In this document: piece by piece, positions 52,805-62,416 of the stretch
How positions within the stretch are numbered: the stretch's first letter is position 1
How the letters are laid out: every line of letters begins with the position of its first letter
Assembly (NCBI RefSeq): GCF_020539505.1
Contig: NZ_JACDXW010000001.1
Location: 248,001-312,000 of the forward strand
Reading direction: 5' to 3'
DNA: 64,000 nucleotides
DNA from: Mesopusillimonas faecipullorum
Lineage (GTDB): Bacteria; Pseudomonadota; Gammaproteobacteria; Burkholderiales; Burkholderiaceae_B
Position numbers and translations under genes: made by a program
Notes under the pieces: model-generated
What the model saw: only the letters and a program-made list of their open reading frames with translations
What the model was told of the DNA's origin: nothing
The model's database searches: none

Positions 52805-55800
52805 GGTTCAACCTCTCGGCCTGGGGTCTGCGCCACGCCCAACTGGTGGTGTTCGGGATGATTCTGTCGGTAGTCTTGGGGGTATTGGCCTACTTCGACT
52901 TGGGACGTTCGGAAGACCCGGAAATGACCATCATGGTCATGGTGGTAGACGTGGCCTGGCCGGGCGCCACCACCACTGAAATGCAGCAGCAAGTCGTCGA
53001 GAAAATCCAGCGCACCTTGCAAGAAGTCCCCTTGTACGACTACACACGCAGCTATGTGCGCCCCGGAAGGGCAACGATGTTCCTGACGCTTAAGGATTGG
53101 GCGAAAAAAGATCAAATTCAGGAAAGCTGGTATCAAGCCCGCAAACGCGTCGGTGATATTCGCCACACCCTGCCCGAGGGCGTGATAGGCCCATTCTTCA
53201 ATGACGACTTCGGCGACACCTTCGGTTCCATCTACGTCTTTCATGCAGACGGTTTCGACCATGCGCAAATGAAGCAGGTACTGCTCTCGGCCCGCGAGCG
53301 CTTGCTGCAGGTACCCGATGTTTCTAAAGTGCAGTTGCTGGGGGTACAGGAACAGAAGTTCTACGTGGAGTTCAGCCCAGCGCAATTGGCACAGTTGGGT
53401 CTGTCACCCACACAGCTGCTCTCCAGCCTGCAACAGCAGAACATCGTGATGCCCGCCGGCATCATCGAAGGGCCGCGTAGCCGCATCGCCATGCGAGTAG
53501 AAGGCGCTGTGAAATCCGTGGAAGATATCGAGCAGATTCCTATTGCCGTTGGTGGGCGCAGCATGCGTCTGGGAGACGTCGCCAGCGTCTCACGAGGCTA
53601 TGTAGATCCTCCTGAGTCCGCCATGCGCCGAGACGGGCAAGCCGTTACCGCACTGGCGGTCTCCATGACCGAAGGCGGTGACATTCTGGGCCTGGGGCAA
53701 AATCTGGATGCTGCCATCGCGCAAGTTCAGGCCGAGCTTCCCGCCGGCATCATCATAGAAAAAATCGTCGATCAGCCCACGCTGGTAGACCATTCCATCA
53801 ACGAATTTTTGCTGCATTTTCTACTGGCACTGGCCATCGTGCTGGCCGTCAGCCTGATAGCCTTAGGCTGGCGCACCGGCCTGGTGGTGGCACTCTCGGT
53901 GCCCCTGGTACTGGGCATCACCTTCTTCATCATGTGGCGCATGGGCATACATCTGCATAGGGTATCGCTGGGCGCTTTGATTATTGCGCTGGGCTTGCTT
54001 GTCGATGACGCCATCATCGCGGTCGAGATGATGCAGGTAAAGATGGAGCAAGGCTGGGAACGCGCCAAGGCGGCCTCTTATGCCTGGACGTCCACGGCCT
54101 TTCCTATGCTCACCGGCACCTTGATCACCGCAGCGGGCTTTGTCCCAGTGGGTTTTGCTCGCTCTTCTACCAGCGAGTTCACCCAGTCTATTTTTTGGGT
54201 AGTCACTCTGGCCTTGCTGGTTTCGTGGCTGGTCGCGGTCTTGTTCACACCTTATTTGGGTACCTTGCTGCTGCCCGACATGGCCAAACATCACGAACGC
54301 GACACCCGCTGGACTCGCTTCAAACAAAGGCTTATGAATTGGCTGACGCATCGCATCGCCTGGAGCGTCAGCCATCGCAAAACCGTGCTGGTGGCAGCCT
54401 TGCTTGCCTTCGTGGCCGCTTTGGGTGCTTTCCGGCTGGTGCCCCTGCAGTTCTTTCCGGACTCCCCCCGTGAAGAAGTTCTGGTCGACCTGCAACTTGA
54501 AGAAGGGGCCAGTTATGCCGCCACGCTGGCCGAAACCAAGAAGTTAGAGCAATGGCTTGCAGATGACCCGCGCGTGCGCGCCGTCACCGCCTACGTGGGC
54601 AGCGGCTCTCCGCGCTTTTACCTGGCCTTGGAACCCGAGCTGCCCAAGCCCAATTACGCGCAACTCATCATCTATCCCCACGATCTTGAACAGGGCAACG
54701 CCCTGGCTGCCAGCTTGCAAGAACACGTCGCTGCCGAGTTTTCCCATCTGCGATCACGCGTATACCGGCTGGAACTGGGCCCTCCGGTAGGCTACCCGGT
54801 ACAGTTCCGTGTTAAAGGTGCAGACCCAGACACCGTGCGCGACATCGCCGGCCAAGTCCGCGATATCGTGCGCAACCACCCCAACACGCGTGACGTTAAT
54901 CTTCAATGGAGCGAACGCAGTAAAGCCTTGCGTTTTCGCATAGACCAAGATCGTGCCCGCGCCTTAGGCGTCAACAGCCAAGACGTCGCCATGACGCTTC
55001 AAGCCATGCTAAGCGGCCAAACCGTCACGCAGGTACGCGACGGCAACGAGTTGATAGATGTGGTGGCGCGCGCTCGCGCCGACGAACGCCTGGACGCCGA
55101 GCAATTGGGGAGCTTGGCCGTGCATACAGCCACGGGCCGTAGCGTGCCCCTCAGCCAAGTCGCCGATATCGAGCCCGTGCTGGAAGAAGGCGGCTTGTGG
55201 ATGCGTGATCGCTTACCGAGCTTGGGCGTGCGCGCCGATGTCAGCGGTGCCCAGGCACCGGATGTCTCTGCCGAGATACGCTTGGCGCTACGCGAGCTGG
55301 AAGCCAACTTGCCTGTGGGCTATGAAATTCAAGAAGGCGGGGTCGCCGAAGAAAGCGCCAAGGCCAATGCCGCCATCGGCCTGGTAGTGCCGGTCATGCT
55401 GCTGCTCTGGGCCATTTTCTTGATGCTGCAGTTACAGAGCTTCAGCCGCATGTTCATGGTACTGCTGACGGCTCCGTTAGGTATGGTGGGTGTTACCTTG
55501 GCCCTGCTGGTCACGCAAATGCCTTTCGGTTTCGTGGCCACCTTAGGGGTCATCGCTCTGGCAGGCATGGTCATGCGCAACGCAGTCATCTTGGTAGAAC
55601 AGATAGATCGCGACATTGCTGAAGGCGAATCGCCTCGCGACGCCATTATTCACGCTACGGTGCGCCGCACCCGTCCCGTCGTGTTAACGGCCCTGGCCGC
55701 CATACTGGCAATGATTCCGCTCACCATTTCAGCCTTATGGGGCCCCATGGCCGTTTCCATCATGGGCGGTTTGGCTGTGGGCACGGTACTGACACTGATC

Positions 55801-55845
55801 TTTGTACCCGCCCTGTATGCGGCCTGGTTTCGTGTAGAGGCCTAG
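52801..55845 (+). CDS. RND-family efflux transporter (inner-membrane pump)
   Basis: A 1,014-residue RND pump of the hydrophobe/amphiphile class. It starts ATG 52801 overlapping the adaptor stop. Typical parts: first helix [20 protein letters not shown] with [16 protein letters not shown], the proton-relay [20 protein letters not shown] in helix 4 (two Asp), the central signature region [15 protein letters not shown], and the mirrored C-terminal helices ([18 protein letters not shown]). Substrates unknown; the EDPE-type first loop is found in cation- or drug-exporting HAE1-like pumps. Confidence 0.93.
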   Translation: MRFNLSAWGLRHAQLVVFGMILSVVLGVLAYFDLGRSEDPEMTIMVMVVDVAWPGATTTEMQQQVVEKIQRTLQEVPLYDYTRSYVRPGRATMFLTLKDWAKKDQIQESWYQARKRVGDIRHTLPEGVIGPFFNDDFGDTFGSIYVFHADGFDHAQMKQVLLSARERLLQVPDVSKVQLLGVQEQKFYVEFSPAQLAQLGLSPTQLLSSLQQQNIVMPAGIIEGPRSRIAMRVEGAVKSVEDIEQIPIAVGGRSMRLGDVASVSRGYVDPPESAMRRDGQAVTALAVSMTEGGDILGLGQNLDAAIAQVQAELPAGIIIEKIVDQPTLVDHSINEFLLHFLLALAIVLAVSLIALGWRTGLVVALSVPLVLGITFFIMWRMGIHLHRVSLGALIIALGLLVDDAIIAVEMMQVKMEQGWERAKAASYAWTSTAFPMLTGTLITAAGFVPVGFARSSTSEFTQSIFWVVTLALLVSWLVAVLFTPYLGTLLLPDMAKHHERDTRWTRFKQRLMNWLTHRIAWSVSHRKTVLVAALLAFVAALGAFRLVPLQFFPDSPREEVLVDLQLEEGASYAATLAETKKLEQWLADDPRVRAVTAYVGSGSPRFYLALEPELPKPNYAQLIIYPHDLEQGNALAASLQEHVAAEFSHLRSRVYRLELGPPVGYPVQFRVKGADPDTVRDIAGQVRDIVRNHPNTRDVNLQWSERSKALRFRIDQDRARALGVNSQDVAMTLQAMLSGQTVTQVRDGNELIDVVARARADERLDAEQLGSLAVHTATGRSVPLSQVADIEPVLEEGGLWMRDRLPSLGVRADVSGAQAPDVSAEIRLALRELEANLPVGYEIQEGGVAEESAKANAAIGLVVPVMLLLWAIFLMLQLQSFSRMFMVLLTAPLGMVGVTLALLVTQMPFGFVATLGVIALAGMVMRNAVILVEQIDRDIAEGESPRDAIIHATVRRTRPVVLTALAAILAMIPLTISALWGPMAVSIMGGLAVGTVLTLIFVPALYAAWFRVEA

Positions 55846-55916
55846 GTTTCAAGCGGGCTGCGTCCACCGGTGCTGGTTTAGAATGGGCTCTGTTCGAATC
55901 ACTCAATGGAGCGATC

Positions 55917-56951
55917 ATGAGCAGTGCCATACGCCTGACACAATACAGCCACGGCGCCGGTTGCGGTTGCAAGATTTCCCCTAAGGTACTGGAAACCATT
56001 CTGGCCGGCAGCGGCGCACAGAATCTTGACCCCAACTTGTGGGTGGGCAATGCTTCACGTGATGACGCAGCCGTCTACGCCATAGACGAAGACCGCGGTG
56101 TGGTCTCAACGACCGACTTTTTCATGCCCATAGTCGACGACCCCTTCGATTTTGGCCGCATCGCCGCCACCAATGCCATCAGCGATATCTACGCTATGGG
56201 CGGCTCGCCCCTTATGGCCATCGCCATACTGGGTTGGCCTATTAATGTCTTGCCGCCCGAAGTCGCACGCGATGTCATACGCGGCGGGCGTGCCGCCTGT
56301 GATGAAGCCGGTATCCCTTTAGCTGGGGGGCATTCTATAGACGCCCCCGAACCTATCTTCGGCCTGGCTGTTACCGGCATGGTGCAAAAAGCCCATATGA
56401 AGCGCAACGACACCGCCACAGCAGGCTGCAAGCTGTACCTGACAAAACCGCTGGGCATAGGCGTGCTAACCACCGCTGAAAAACAATCCAAACTACGCGA
56501 TGAAGACGTGGGTTCCGCACGAGACTGGATGTGCAAGTTGAATACGGCAGGCAGCGCATTTGGCAAGCTGGCCGGCGTCACAGCCATGACGGACGTCACC
56601 GGTTTTGGCCTGTTAGGCCATTTGGTAGAAATGGCCGACGGCAGCGGCGTCAGTGCCCGTATCCGCTTCGACCAAGTACCACGGCTGCCTGGCGTCGACT
56701 ATTACTTGGCGCAAGGCTGCGTGCCAGGCGGTACCGGGCGCAATTTCGATAGCTACGGCCAACGCATTGCGCCCTTGCCTGATGCGCAGCGCGACCTCTT
56801 GTGCGACCCGCAAACCAGTGGGGGCCTGCTGGTGGCCGTGACTCCCGAAGGTGAACGCGAATTCCTGCAAATGGCGACCGGTTTGGGCCTGAACCTGCAA
56901 GCCATAGGCGAGCTGACGACTAAGCAGACACATGCCGTCGTGGTGGAGTGA
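55917..56951 (+). CDS. selD: Selenide, water dikinase
   Basis: A 344-residue SelD. The active-site loop [16 protein letters not shown] carries the essential Cys (no selenocysteine codon), followed by ATP-binding Asp residues in SRDDAAVY and [20 protein letters not shown], the glycine-rich [27 protein letters not shown] and [16 protein letters not shown]. It makes selenophosphate from selenide and ATP for selenocysteine or selenouridine synthesis. selA/selB or mnmH partners are not in this window. ATG at 55917 follows ATGGAGCGATC. Confidence 0.95.
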   Translation: MSSAIRLTQYSHGAGCGCKISPKVLETILAGSGAQNLDPNLWVGNASRDDAAVYAIDEDRGVVSTTDFFMPIVDDPFDFGRIAATNAISDIYAMGGSPLMAIAILGWPINVLPPEVARDVIRGGRAACDEAGIPLAGGHSIDAPEPIFGLAVTGMVQKAHMKRNDTATAGCKLYLTKPLGIGVLTTAEKQSKLRDEDVGSARDWMCKLNTAGSAFGKLAGVTAMTDVTGFGLLGHLVEMADGSGVSARIRFDQVPRLPGVDYYLAQGCVPGGTGRNFDSYGQRIAPLPDAQRDLLCDPQTSGGLLVAVTPEGEREFLQMATGLGLNLQAIGELTTKQTHAVVVE

Positions 56952-57086
56952 TTCCCTCGGGGATAACTGCTAGAATCAAGCCGCCCAGGGCGCGAGAGCG
57001 GCCCTGAAAGCCAACATGACAAAAAGACGCGGATTCCATCTGTCGGATACGCCGCTTTGCAAAAGCATAAGCATCAAGGGGAACAC

Positions 57087-57305
57087 ATGTACTACGTCAT
57101 TCTTACGCTTGCAGCCATCCTTATCGGCCTTTCCATCGGTGCCCTCGCCAGCCGCCATAGCAAAGCCTTGATGATCGGCTCTTTGGTAGCGATAGCCTTG
57201 GGCATCGCCACGCTGCTTACCGGTTCGTGGCACCTGGTGGCTATCGGCGCCGCCATCTATTTGCTCACGCAACTGGCGCCGCGCGATAGCCGCGCCCGCG
57301 CCTAA
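57087..57305 (+). CDS. Small hydrophobic membrane protein
   Basis: A 72-residue protein with three short hydrophobic segments (MYYVILTLAAILIGLSIGAL, LMIGSLVAIALGIATLL, LVAIGAAIYLLTQLA) and a basic C-terminus (PRDSRARA). ATG at 57087 follows AAGGGGAACAC. Function unknown. Confidence 0.7.
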   Translation: MYYVILTLAAILIGLSIGALASRHSKALMIGSLVAIALGIATLLTGSWHLVAIGAAIYLLTQLAPRDSRARA

Positions 57306-57326
57306 TAAGCCCGCAGCCACCGCCGG

Positions 57327-58277
57327 CTACTGGCCGGCGGCAGGCAATAAAGGCGCCACCACCATCAACAAGACATTGATGGTGATAAAAGAGCTCAGCG
57401 TAGCCACCAGCAAAGTCGCCGCAGAAAACTCCTCTTGCTCGTACTGTTGGGCCAAGACCGTCACGACGACAGCCATAGGCATAGCCGCGTTAACCACGGC
57501 AGCAATGCCCAGCCTTGGGTCTATGGCGGGCAGCGCCAGCACCAGCAGCCCTACCAGCAAGGGGTGCAGCAGCAGTTTCGCGCCGACCACCGTTATCACA
57601 TCGCGTATGTGATGCCCCAGCCTTAATCCCACCAAGCTGCCGCCCACCACAAACAGGGCCAAGGGACTGGCCACCATAGACACCATCTGTACGGCCTTGT
57701 CGGGTACGGCTGGTAAATGCCAGCCCAAAGCGCGGAACACCAAGCCAAGGCCCAAACCCCACAGCAAAGGATTGCGCACCAAGGACCTGGCAGAACGCAT
57801 CAGGGCCGCTTTCAGTTTGCCGCTGCCCCCTGCGCTATCGGCATAAGCCAAGCCCAGCGGCATGACGAACAGGTTTTCAATAATGAAGCACATGGCTAAG
57901 GCCATCCCGGCAGACGGCCCCAGCAGCTCGTACAGAATGGGAAAACCTATAAAAGCGGTGTTGGACGCCGCTGAAGACATGCCTTGAACCGCCGCCAGCG
58001 GCACGCTAGCGCCCCGCACCTTGCGGGCATACAGAATGGTACCCAACATGGCCAGGCCGCTACCTACACCGTAGGCCGCCATATACCCCCATTCGATGTG
58101 GGCCTCGGCATGGCGCTGCGTAAGAGCGCTGAACAGCAAGGCGGGCAAGCCGAACATGAAAACGAAACGGCCCAAGGCCCGGGTATCGGATTTTTGCAGC
58201 AAGCCGCCACGCACGGCAAAGTAGCCCACGACAATCAGCAAATAAATAGGGGCGGTAATGGTTAAAACATGCAGCAT
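57327..58277 (-). CDS. AEC (auxin efflux carrier-like) family transporter
   Basis: A 316-residue ten-helix AEC-type permease: ITAPIYLLIVVGYFAVRGGL, FVFMFGLPALLFSALTQRH, MSSAASNTAFIGFPILYELL, the central SPLALFVVGGSLVGLRLG and NAAMPMAVVVTVLAQQYEQE. Family members export small organic acids or related compounds. It converges on the small membrane gene with 21 bases between the stops; a GC-rich hairpin (57320-57340) sits there. Confidence 0.88.
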   Translation of the reverse strand: MLHVLTITAPIYLLIVVGYFAVRGGLLQKSDTRALGRFVFMFGLPALLFSALTQRHAEAHIEWGYMAAYGVGSGLAMLGTILYARKVRGASVPLAAVQGMSSAASNTAFIGFPILYELLGPSAGMALAMCFIIENLFVMPLGLAYADSAGGSGKLKAALMRSARSLVRNPLLWGLGLGLVFRALGWHLPAVPDKAVQMVSMVASPLALFVVGGSLVGLRLGHHIRDVITVVGAKLLLHPLLVGLLVLALPAIDPRLGIAAVVNAAMPMAVVVTVLAQQYEQEEFSAATLLVATLSSFITINVLLMVVAPLLPAAGQ

Positions 58278-58456
58278 CAAGACTTCCAATCGCCCGCGCA
58301 CAGCTTAGGCACTATGCCTTGCCTTGACCCCGACCTGATGGTCGGACAGGAGCCTTGCGCGTGTAAGCCGCTTATTCTAGCCAATCGAAGCTGCTGCTGC
58401 CGTGACGCGATGCCACCCCAGCCTTTTACCCAGCGTTTTCATAACAACCTGTAGGC

Positions 58457-59497
58457 TTAAGCAGGCTGTACCGCCACGCACTGCAGCAAAGCCTCTTGAA
58501 TAAGTTCTGGTTCCAGGTTTTGCCCTATGAAAACCAAGACGGTGCGGCGCGGCTCGTAGGGGCGCCACATCATGCCTGAGCCGATTTGGATCAGGCCTTG
58601 CACACCCTGCAGAATCAAACGTGCACGATGCCCTTCGGCATGCAGAATACCTTTGCAACGCCATAAGCGGCTGCCATAGCGCGCTATCAATTTATCCAAG
58701 GCCTCGTTCAGACAATCCAGTTGCAAAGCCTCTTGCGATGTGAAAACACAACTGTTGACCTCTTCGGTGTGATGAGCACCCACTTTGCGCCATCGGCCAT
58801 CCAGTGCGCCCCAGACTTGGCCCTGCAAGGCCCGCCCTATTTCTTCGGGCGGCACATAGTCTGCCGCGAACCCCCTTACTTGAAAAAGATGGTCGCACAG
58901 CGTGCTCATTTGAGCTTCGTGCAAATTGCATGCCTGTATGGGCGCCCTAGGATTCCATCGCGCCAAGCCATCTGCTATTGCCGCCGCGTCTTGCGCTTGT
59001 GGCAAATCAAGCTTACTGACCACGATGCGGTCGGCATAAGCAACCTGCGCACGAAACTCCAGGCGATCTGCCTGGCTTTGGGCATGTACGGCGTCGACCA
59101 CTGTGACTATGCCATCCAGGTGAAACATGGATTCAATGGCGGTTTCCGCCAGGAAGGTTTGGATGATGGGCCCTGGGTCGGCCAAACCTGTCGTTTCTAT
59201 CAGCACCCGATCAAATTCAATGCGTTGATCCCGCGCCTGCGTGGCTAACTCGTGCAAGGCACGCGCCAGATCGCCCCTTACCGTGCAGCATAAACAGCCG
59301 TTTTCCAGCTGAATAATGGTTTCTTCGCCGCTGCGGGCAAGAAACTCGGCATCCACCCCCACTTCGCCGTACTCGTTTTCGATAACCGCGACGCGTTCCC
59401 CCATGGGTTCGCGCAAGATGCGATTCACCAAGGTGGTCTTACCGCTTCCAAGAAAGCCGGTCAGGATGGTGACCGGAATCGTCATTCTTACCGCCAT
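58457..59497 (-). CDS. CobW/COG0523 G3E GTPase (metallochaperone)
   Basis: A 346-residue G3E GTPase: Walker A TGFLGSGKTTLVNRIL, the hallmark metal motif ENGCLCCTVRGDL, switch-like IETTGLADPGPII, the guanine motif as VVSKLDLPQA and the C-terminal CobW domain (YGSRLWRCKGILHAEGH). COG0523 proteins insert or deliver Zn, Co, Mn or other metals. ATG at 59497 follows GGGAGACCTAAA and abuts the upstream stop, so it is the last gene of the carboxylase-like operon. That link suggests metal delivery to the hydantoinase/acetone-carboxylase-like enzyme; this is inference. Confidence 0.9.
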   Translation of the reverse strand: MAVRMTIPVTILTGFLGSGKTTLVNRILREPMGERVAVIENEYGEVGVDAEFLARSGEETIIQLENGCLCCTVRGDLARALHELATQARDQRIEFDRVLIETTGLADPGPIIQTFLAETAIESMFHLDGIVTVVDAVHAQSQADRLEFRAQVAYADRIVVSKLDLPQAQDAAAIADGLARWNPRAPIQACNLHEAQMSTLCDHLFQVRGFAADYVPPEEIGRALQGQVWGALDGRWRKVGAHHTEEVNSCVFTSQEALQLDCLNEALDKLIARYGSRLWRCKGILHAEGHRARLILQGVQGLIQIGSGMMWRPYEPRRTVLVFIGQNLEPELIQEALLQCVAVQPA

Positions 59498-59498
59498 T

Positions 59499-60320
59499 TT
59501 AGGTCTCCCGAATGCGCTGTACGCTGGCCATCAGGCTCGCCACCTCGGTTTCGGCCGGCACTTCTGTCGCTGTGGCAATCAGGCGCTCGGCGGCATCATC
59601 GCCGGGCAAACGAGACCAAAGCTGCGGATCGGCAGGCCAAGCTCGACCATGTGGGCGAGGCATGGCTCCTGGATGCTGCTCTTGAGTGGGGCAGGCTATC
59701 GCCTGAGCCGGCCATATCGGCTGGCCGTCAGCCTCTTGTAGCAACACCGAAGCCACACGATGAAAACGCGCCACATTACCCGCCGTTCCCAAGGCCCCCT
59801 TCCAGGCGTCCATCAAGGCAGTGTCTTGAGGGGGCGTGTCGTACCACTGCACCATGTGAATCCCTGCCTCTGCGAAGCTACGGACCCAAGACGCCAGCAA
59901 GTCGCCGATTTGCTCGAACCTGAGCGCCGCATCTCCGGAGGCGCCATTCTGCTGCTGCCAATGAAAAACGCGACCGGGGCCGTGAAACGCCGCCACAATT
60001 ACCGGCTCGCTGGTATCCGCTTGCCATTGGCGCACGGCTTCCAGGGCTGCGGCCACCGTGGGGACGCTTTCAAGGTCTGCCCCTGCTTGCGCGGCTCCTG
60101 CCAACATGGCTTCGTCCGGCGCGCTGCAAAACACGGTTTCCATGCCTAGCGCACGCCGCAGCTCACCCACGTTCTTACGGATACGGGTGCCGTCTTGCCG
60201 CATCTGTTCGACAGAAATGGCTTCTATCTGCGCGGCAACGCCAAACAGCAACGGAGCAAACAAGGGGGCATGAGGCTTGCCCATACCTCGGGATAGATCT
60301 TGCATACGTTTACGCCACAT
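59499..60320 (-). CDS. Unassigned operon protein, possibly URO-D-like
   Basis: A 273-residue cytoplasmic protein between the hydantoinase-B-like gene (16-base gap) and the CobW gene (the two nearly abut). The N-terminal half (APLFAPLLFGVAAQIEAISV, ELRRALGMETVFCSAPDEAM, EPVIVAAFHGPGRV) has the strand-helix periodicity and wording of uroporphyrinogen-decarboxylase/MetE-type barrels, but typical catalytic motifs are not obvious and the length is short. ATG at 60320 has AAAGGGGGCAAT upstream. Operon position suggests an accessory subunit. Confidence 0.55.
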   Translation of the reverse strand: MWRKRMQDLSRGMGKPHAPLFAPLLFGVAAQIEAISVEQMRQDGTRIRKNVGELRRALGMETVFCSAPDEAMLAGAAQAGADLESVPTVAAALEAVRQWQADTSEPVIVAAFHGPGRVFHWQQQNGASGDAALRFEQIGDLLASWVRSFAEAGIHMVQWYDTPPQDTALMDAWKGALGTAGNVARFHRVASVLLQEADGQPIWPAQAIACPTQEQHPGAMPRPHGRAWPADPQLWSRLPGDDAAERLIATATEVPAETEVASLMASVQRIRET

Positions 60321-60336
60321 ATTGCCCCCTTTGATG

Positions 60337-62391
60337 TCAGGCCCGCAGCAGCGGTGTCACTTCACGTGCGTCAGGCCAGCTACCGTAGTAGCTCAGAATT
60401 TCGTCTCGCGGCTTTTGTTGCGACCACTCTTGAACGAACTCGTCATACGGTCGCCCCCGCGCTCTGCGCGCTGCCAGCTCGCGATCCCGCAGCACCTCGG
60501 TACCTTGGGTGTCCACGGTTTGCGTGGTTTCGTCCCATACGACTTTATAAACATGCATAGCCGCTTGCGCCGACAAGACATCTTTCACGATATCCCGTCC
60601 CACTGCGTCAGCATCCCGGTCTAAGGGGTCTCCATAGCCTGTGCCGCCACAACTGAAGGCAAAGGTAACGACGTCGCCATCCTGGTAAGGGCGTACCGAC
60701 CGCCCTTGAAACTCGATCTCGTAGTCACCGCCTATGGGGCGCTCGGTCAACAAAGACTGCACATCCATATCCAGGGCTTCCTTGCCGTCCGTCATCATCT
60801 GCTTGACGTTGGCATTGCGTATGCCTATGCCCGGCACCGTGCAAGGCGCGTATCCCCCAAACAGCGGCTGCGGCGTCTGCAGCTTGGTGTTGTCGGCAAT
60901 AGCCATCATGTAAACCGCAGGCACATGGTGGGCCACCCACATCTGAGCCGTGCCTACGCCGCCACGATACTTACCATGCCCGCAGGAGTCCTTCCAGTGG
61001 TTGGAAAGAGGTACCAATAAAGGAAATTCGTTCTCTACCTGCTCGGTGTTGGGCGCTCTTCCGAACACGCACCAGGGGAAACCGAAGGCATCCATACCGT
61101 CTTCGGTGGGTCGTGCTCCCTGCCCTTCGGTATTGATGGAATAAGCCAACATGTCGGCAAAGGGCGCCCCCCACTGGTTCAAACCGGCCAATACCAGCGC
61201 GTTGCCACCGTTGCCCATGGAAGCGCCGCTTTGCTTCCACAGCGAAGTGGAATACATGGCTTTGGCGCAGGCGTTGTGAACCGCGCTCATCACCCCGGTA
61301 GAAATCATCACCGAGCACGAGGTGGCTGCCCGAGGATCGGGAGACAGGCAGGTGCGCACGCCAAACTTGAAATCTATGCTGGCGAAAGTGCCGTTGGAGA
61401 TAGGCAACGAGTGAAACAGATACTCGTAAATGTAGTTGGAAAAGTGTGCAATGGCAGCCTGTGGATGCGCGTTGTAGGGTGAAGGCGTTTCGGGCCCGGT
61501 TTCAGACAGGTCGACCAACATGCGGTCACCTTGCTTTTCTATGGTCATGAAGCAACTGCGTACCAAACCCTGCTTAAGGCCCACGGCATCGCTGAAGGTT
61601 ACGCAGCGATACTTGCCGTCCGGCCACTGGTCGATCAGATCGCGTGCGCCAGCCTCGGCCACTTGCAGCATCTTGCGGAACAGACCAGTCAGGTAATCAG
61701 GGCCTTCGCGTTCACATAATTCCAGCAAACGCGTACGCACCCGATCGGCTGTGGTGCACCGCGCCTTAAGGTCTACGGCGATCATGGAAGGCGCACGCAG
61801 ACCAAAAGCCGTAAACATGGAAACGACATCTTCGTCCAGTTCAAAGTTTCGGCCTATGCGCATGGGAGGCACGTTCATGCCCTCTTCGAAGCGAGAGGTC
61901 GCCGACACCGGCATGCCGCCTGGTTCGATGGCGCCGGTTTCTGTCGTGTGCACAAGTGCCGCCGTCCAGGCCACCAGTGTGCCTTCGTAGAAAACCGGCA
62001 TGCACACCATTTGATCAGGGTTGTGTACACCCCCATACACCGCATCGTTGGCAAACCAGAGATCACCGTCCCGAATCTGGTCGCCATAGGTGTTCTGGAT
62101 GTATTTGATGATCAGCGGAGGAATCACGGCATGCAAATAGGTGCCGCAAGAACCATTCACCAAGTCGCCCGCTGCCGTCATGATGGCGACCAGCGAGTCC
62201 CCCGCCACGCCCATGGCGCAGCGGCATGAGCGGACGAACACATCCATGCCTTCATCCAAAATATCGTTGGTGCGCTGAAAGCCAATTTCGAAGGTGGCCG
62301 CGTCTATCTGTTCCGCCAATTCCAGCTCCCGCTGCGAAGCAGGTACCGGCTTAAGCCATTCCAGCTTTTGCTCTAAGGTAGGGATGCCCAT
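60337..62391 (-). CDS. Hydantoinase B / acetone-carboxylase-alpha-like subunit
   Basis: A 684-residue HyuB-family protein. Features: FEIGFQRTNDILDEGMDVFV, DLWFANDAVYGGVHNPDQMV (metal-binding HNPD), VHTTETGAIEPGGM and SPYNAHPQAAIAHFSNYIYE; the C-terminal part is a long extension that resembles acetone/acetophenone carboxylase subunits rather than short oxoprolinase B. It works with the ATP-dependent HyuA-type subunit 25 bases upstream. Likely ATP-dependent carboxylation of a ketone or opening of a cyclic amide. Confidence 0.85.
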   Translation of the reverse strand: MGIPTLEQKLEWLKPVPASQRELELAEQIDAATFEIGFQRTNDILDEGMDVFVRSCRCAMGVAGDSLVAIMTAAGDLVNGSCGTYLHAVIPPLIIKYIQNTYGDQIRDGDLWFANDAVYGGVHNPDQMVCMPVFYEGTLVAWTAALVHTTETGAIEPGGMPVSATSRFEEGMNVPPMRIGRNFELDEDVVSMFTAFGLRAPSMIAVDLKARCTTADRVRTRLLELCEREGPDYLTGLFRKMLQVAEAGARDLIDQWPDGKYRCVTFSDAVGLKQGLVRSCFMTIEKQGDRMLVDLSETGPETPSPYNAHPQAAIAHFSNYIYEYLFHSLPISNGTFASIDFKFGVRTCLSPDPRAATSCSVMISTGVMSAVHNACAKAMYSTSLWKQSGASMGNGGNALVLAGLNQWGAPFADMLAYSINTEGQGARPTEDGMDAFGFPWCVFGRAPNTEQVENEFPLLVPLSNHWKDSCGHGKYRGGVGTAQMWVAHHVPAVYMMAIADNTKLQTPQPLFGGYAPCTVPGIGIRNANVKQMMTDGKEALDMDVQSLLTERPIGGDYEIEFQGRSVRPYQDGDVVTFAFSCGGTGYGDPLDRDADAVGRDIVKDVLSAQAAMHVYKVVWDETTQTVDTQGTEVLRDRELAARRARGRPYDEFVQEWSQQKPRDEILSYYGSWPDAREVTPLLRA

Positions 62392-62416
62392 GACTCGTTT
62401 CTCCTTGAAGGAATAG

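Noticed and set aside
57320-57340. GC-rich hairpin between the small membrane gene and the AEC gene
   Set aside because: The stem is strong but neither strand has a T run after it, so I do not call a terminator.
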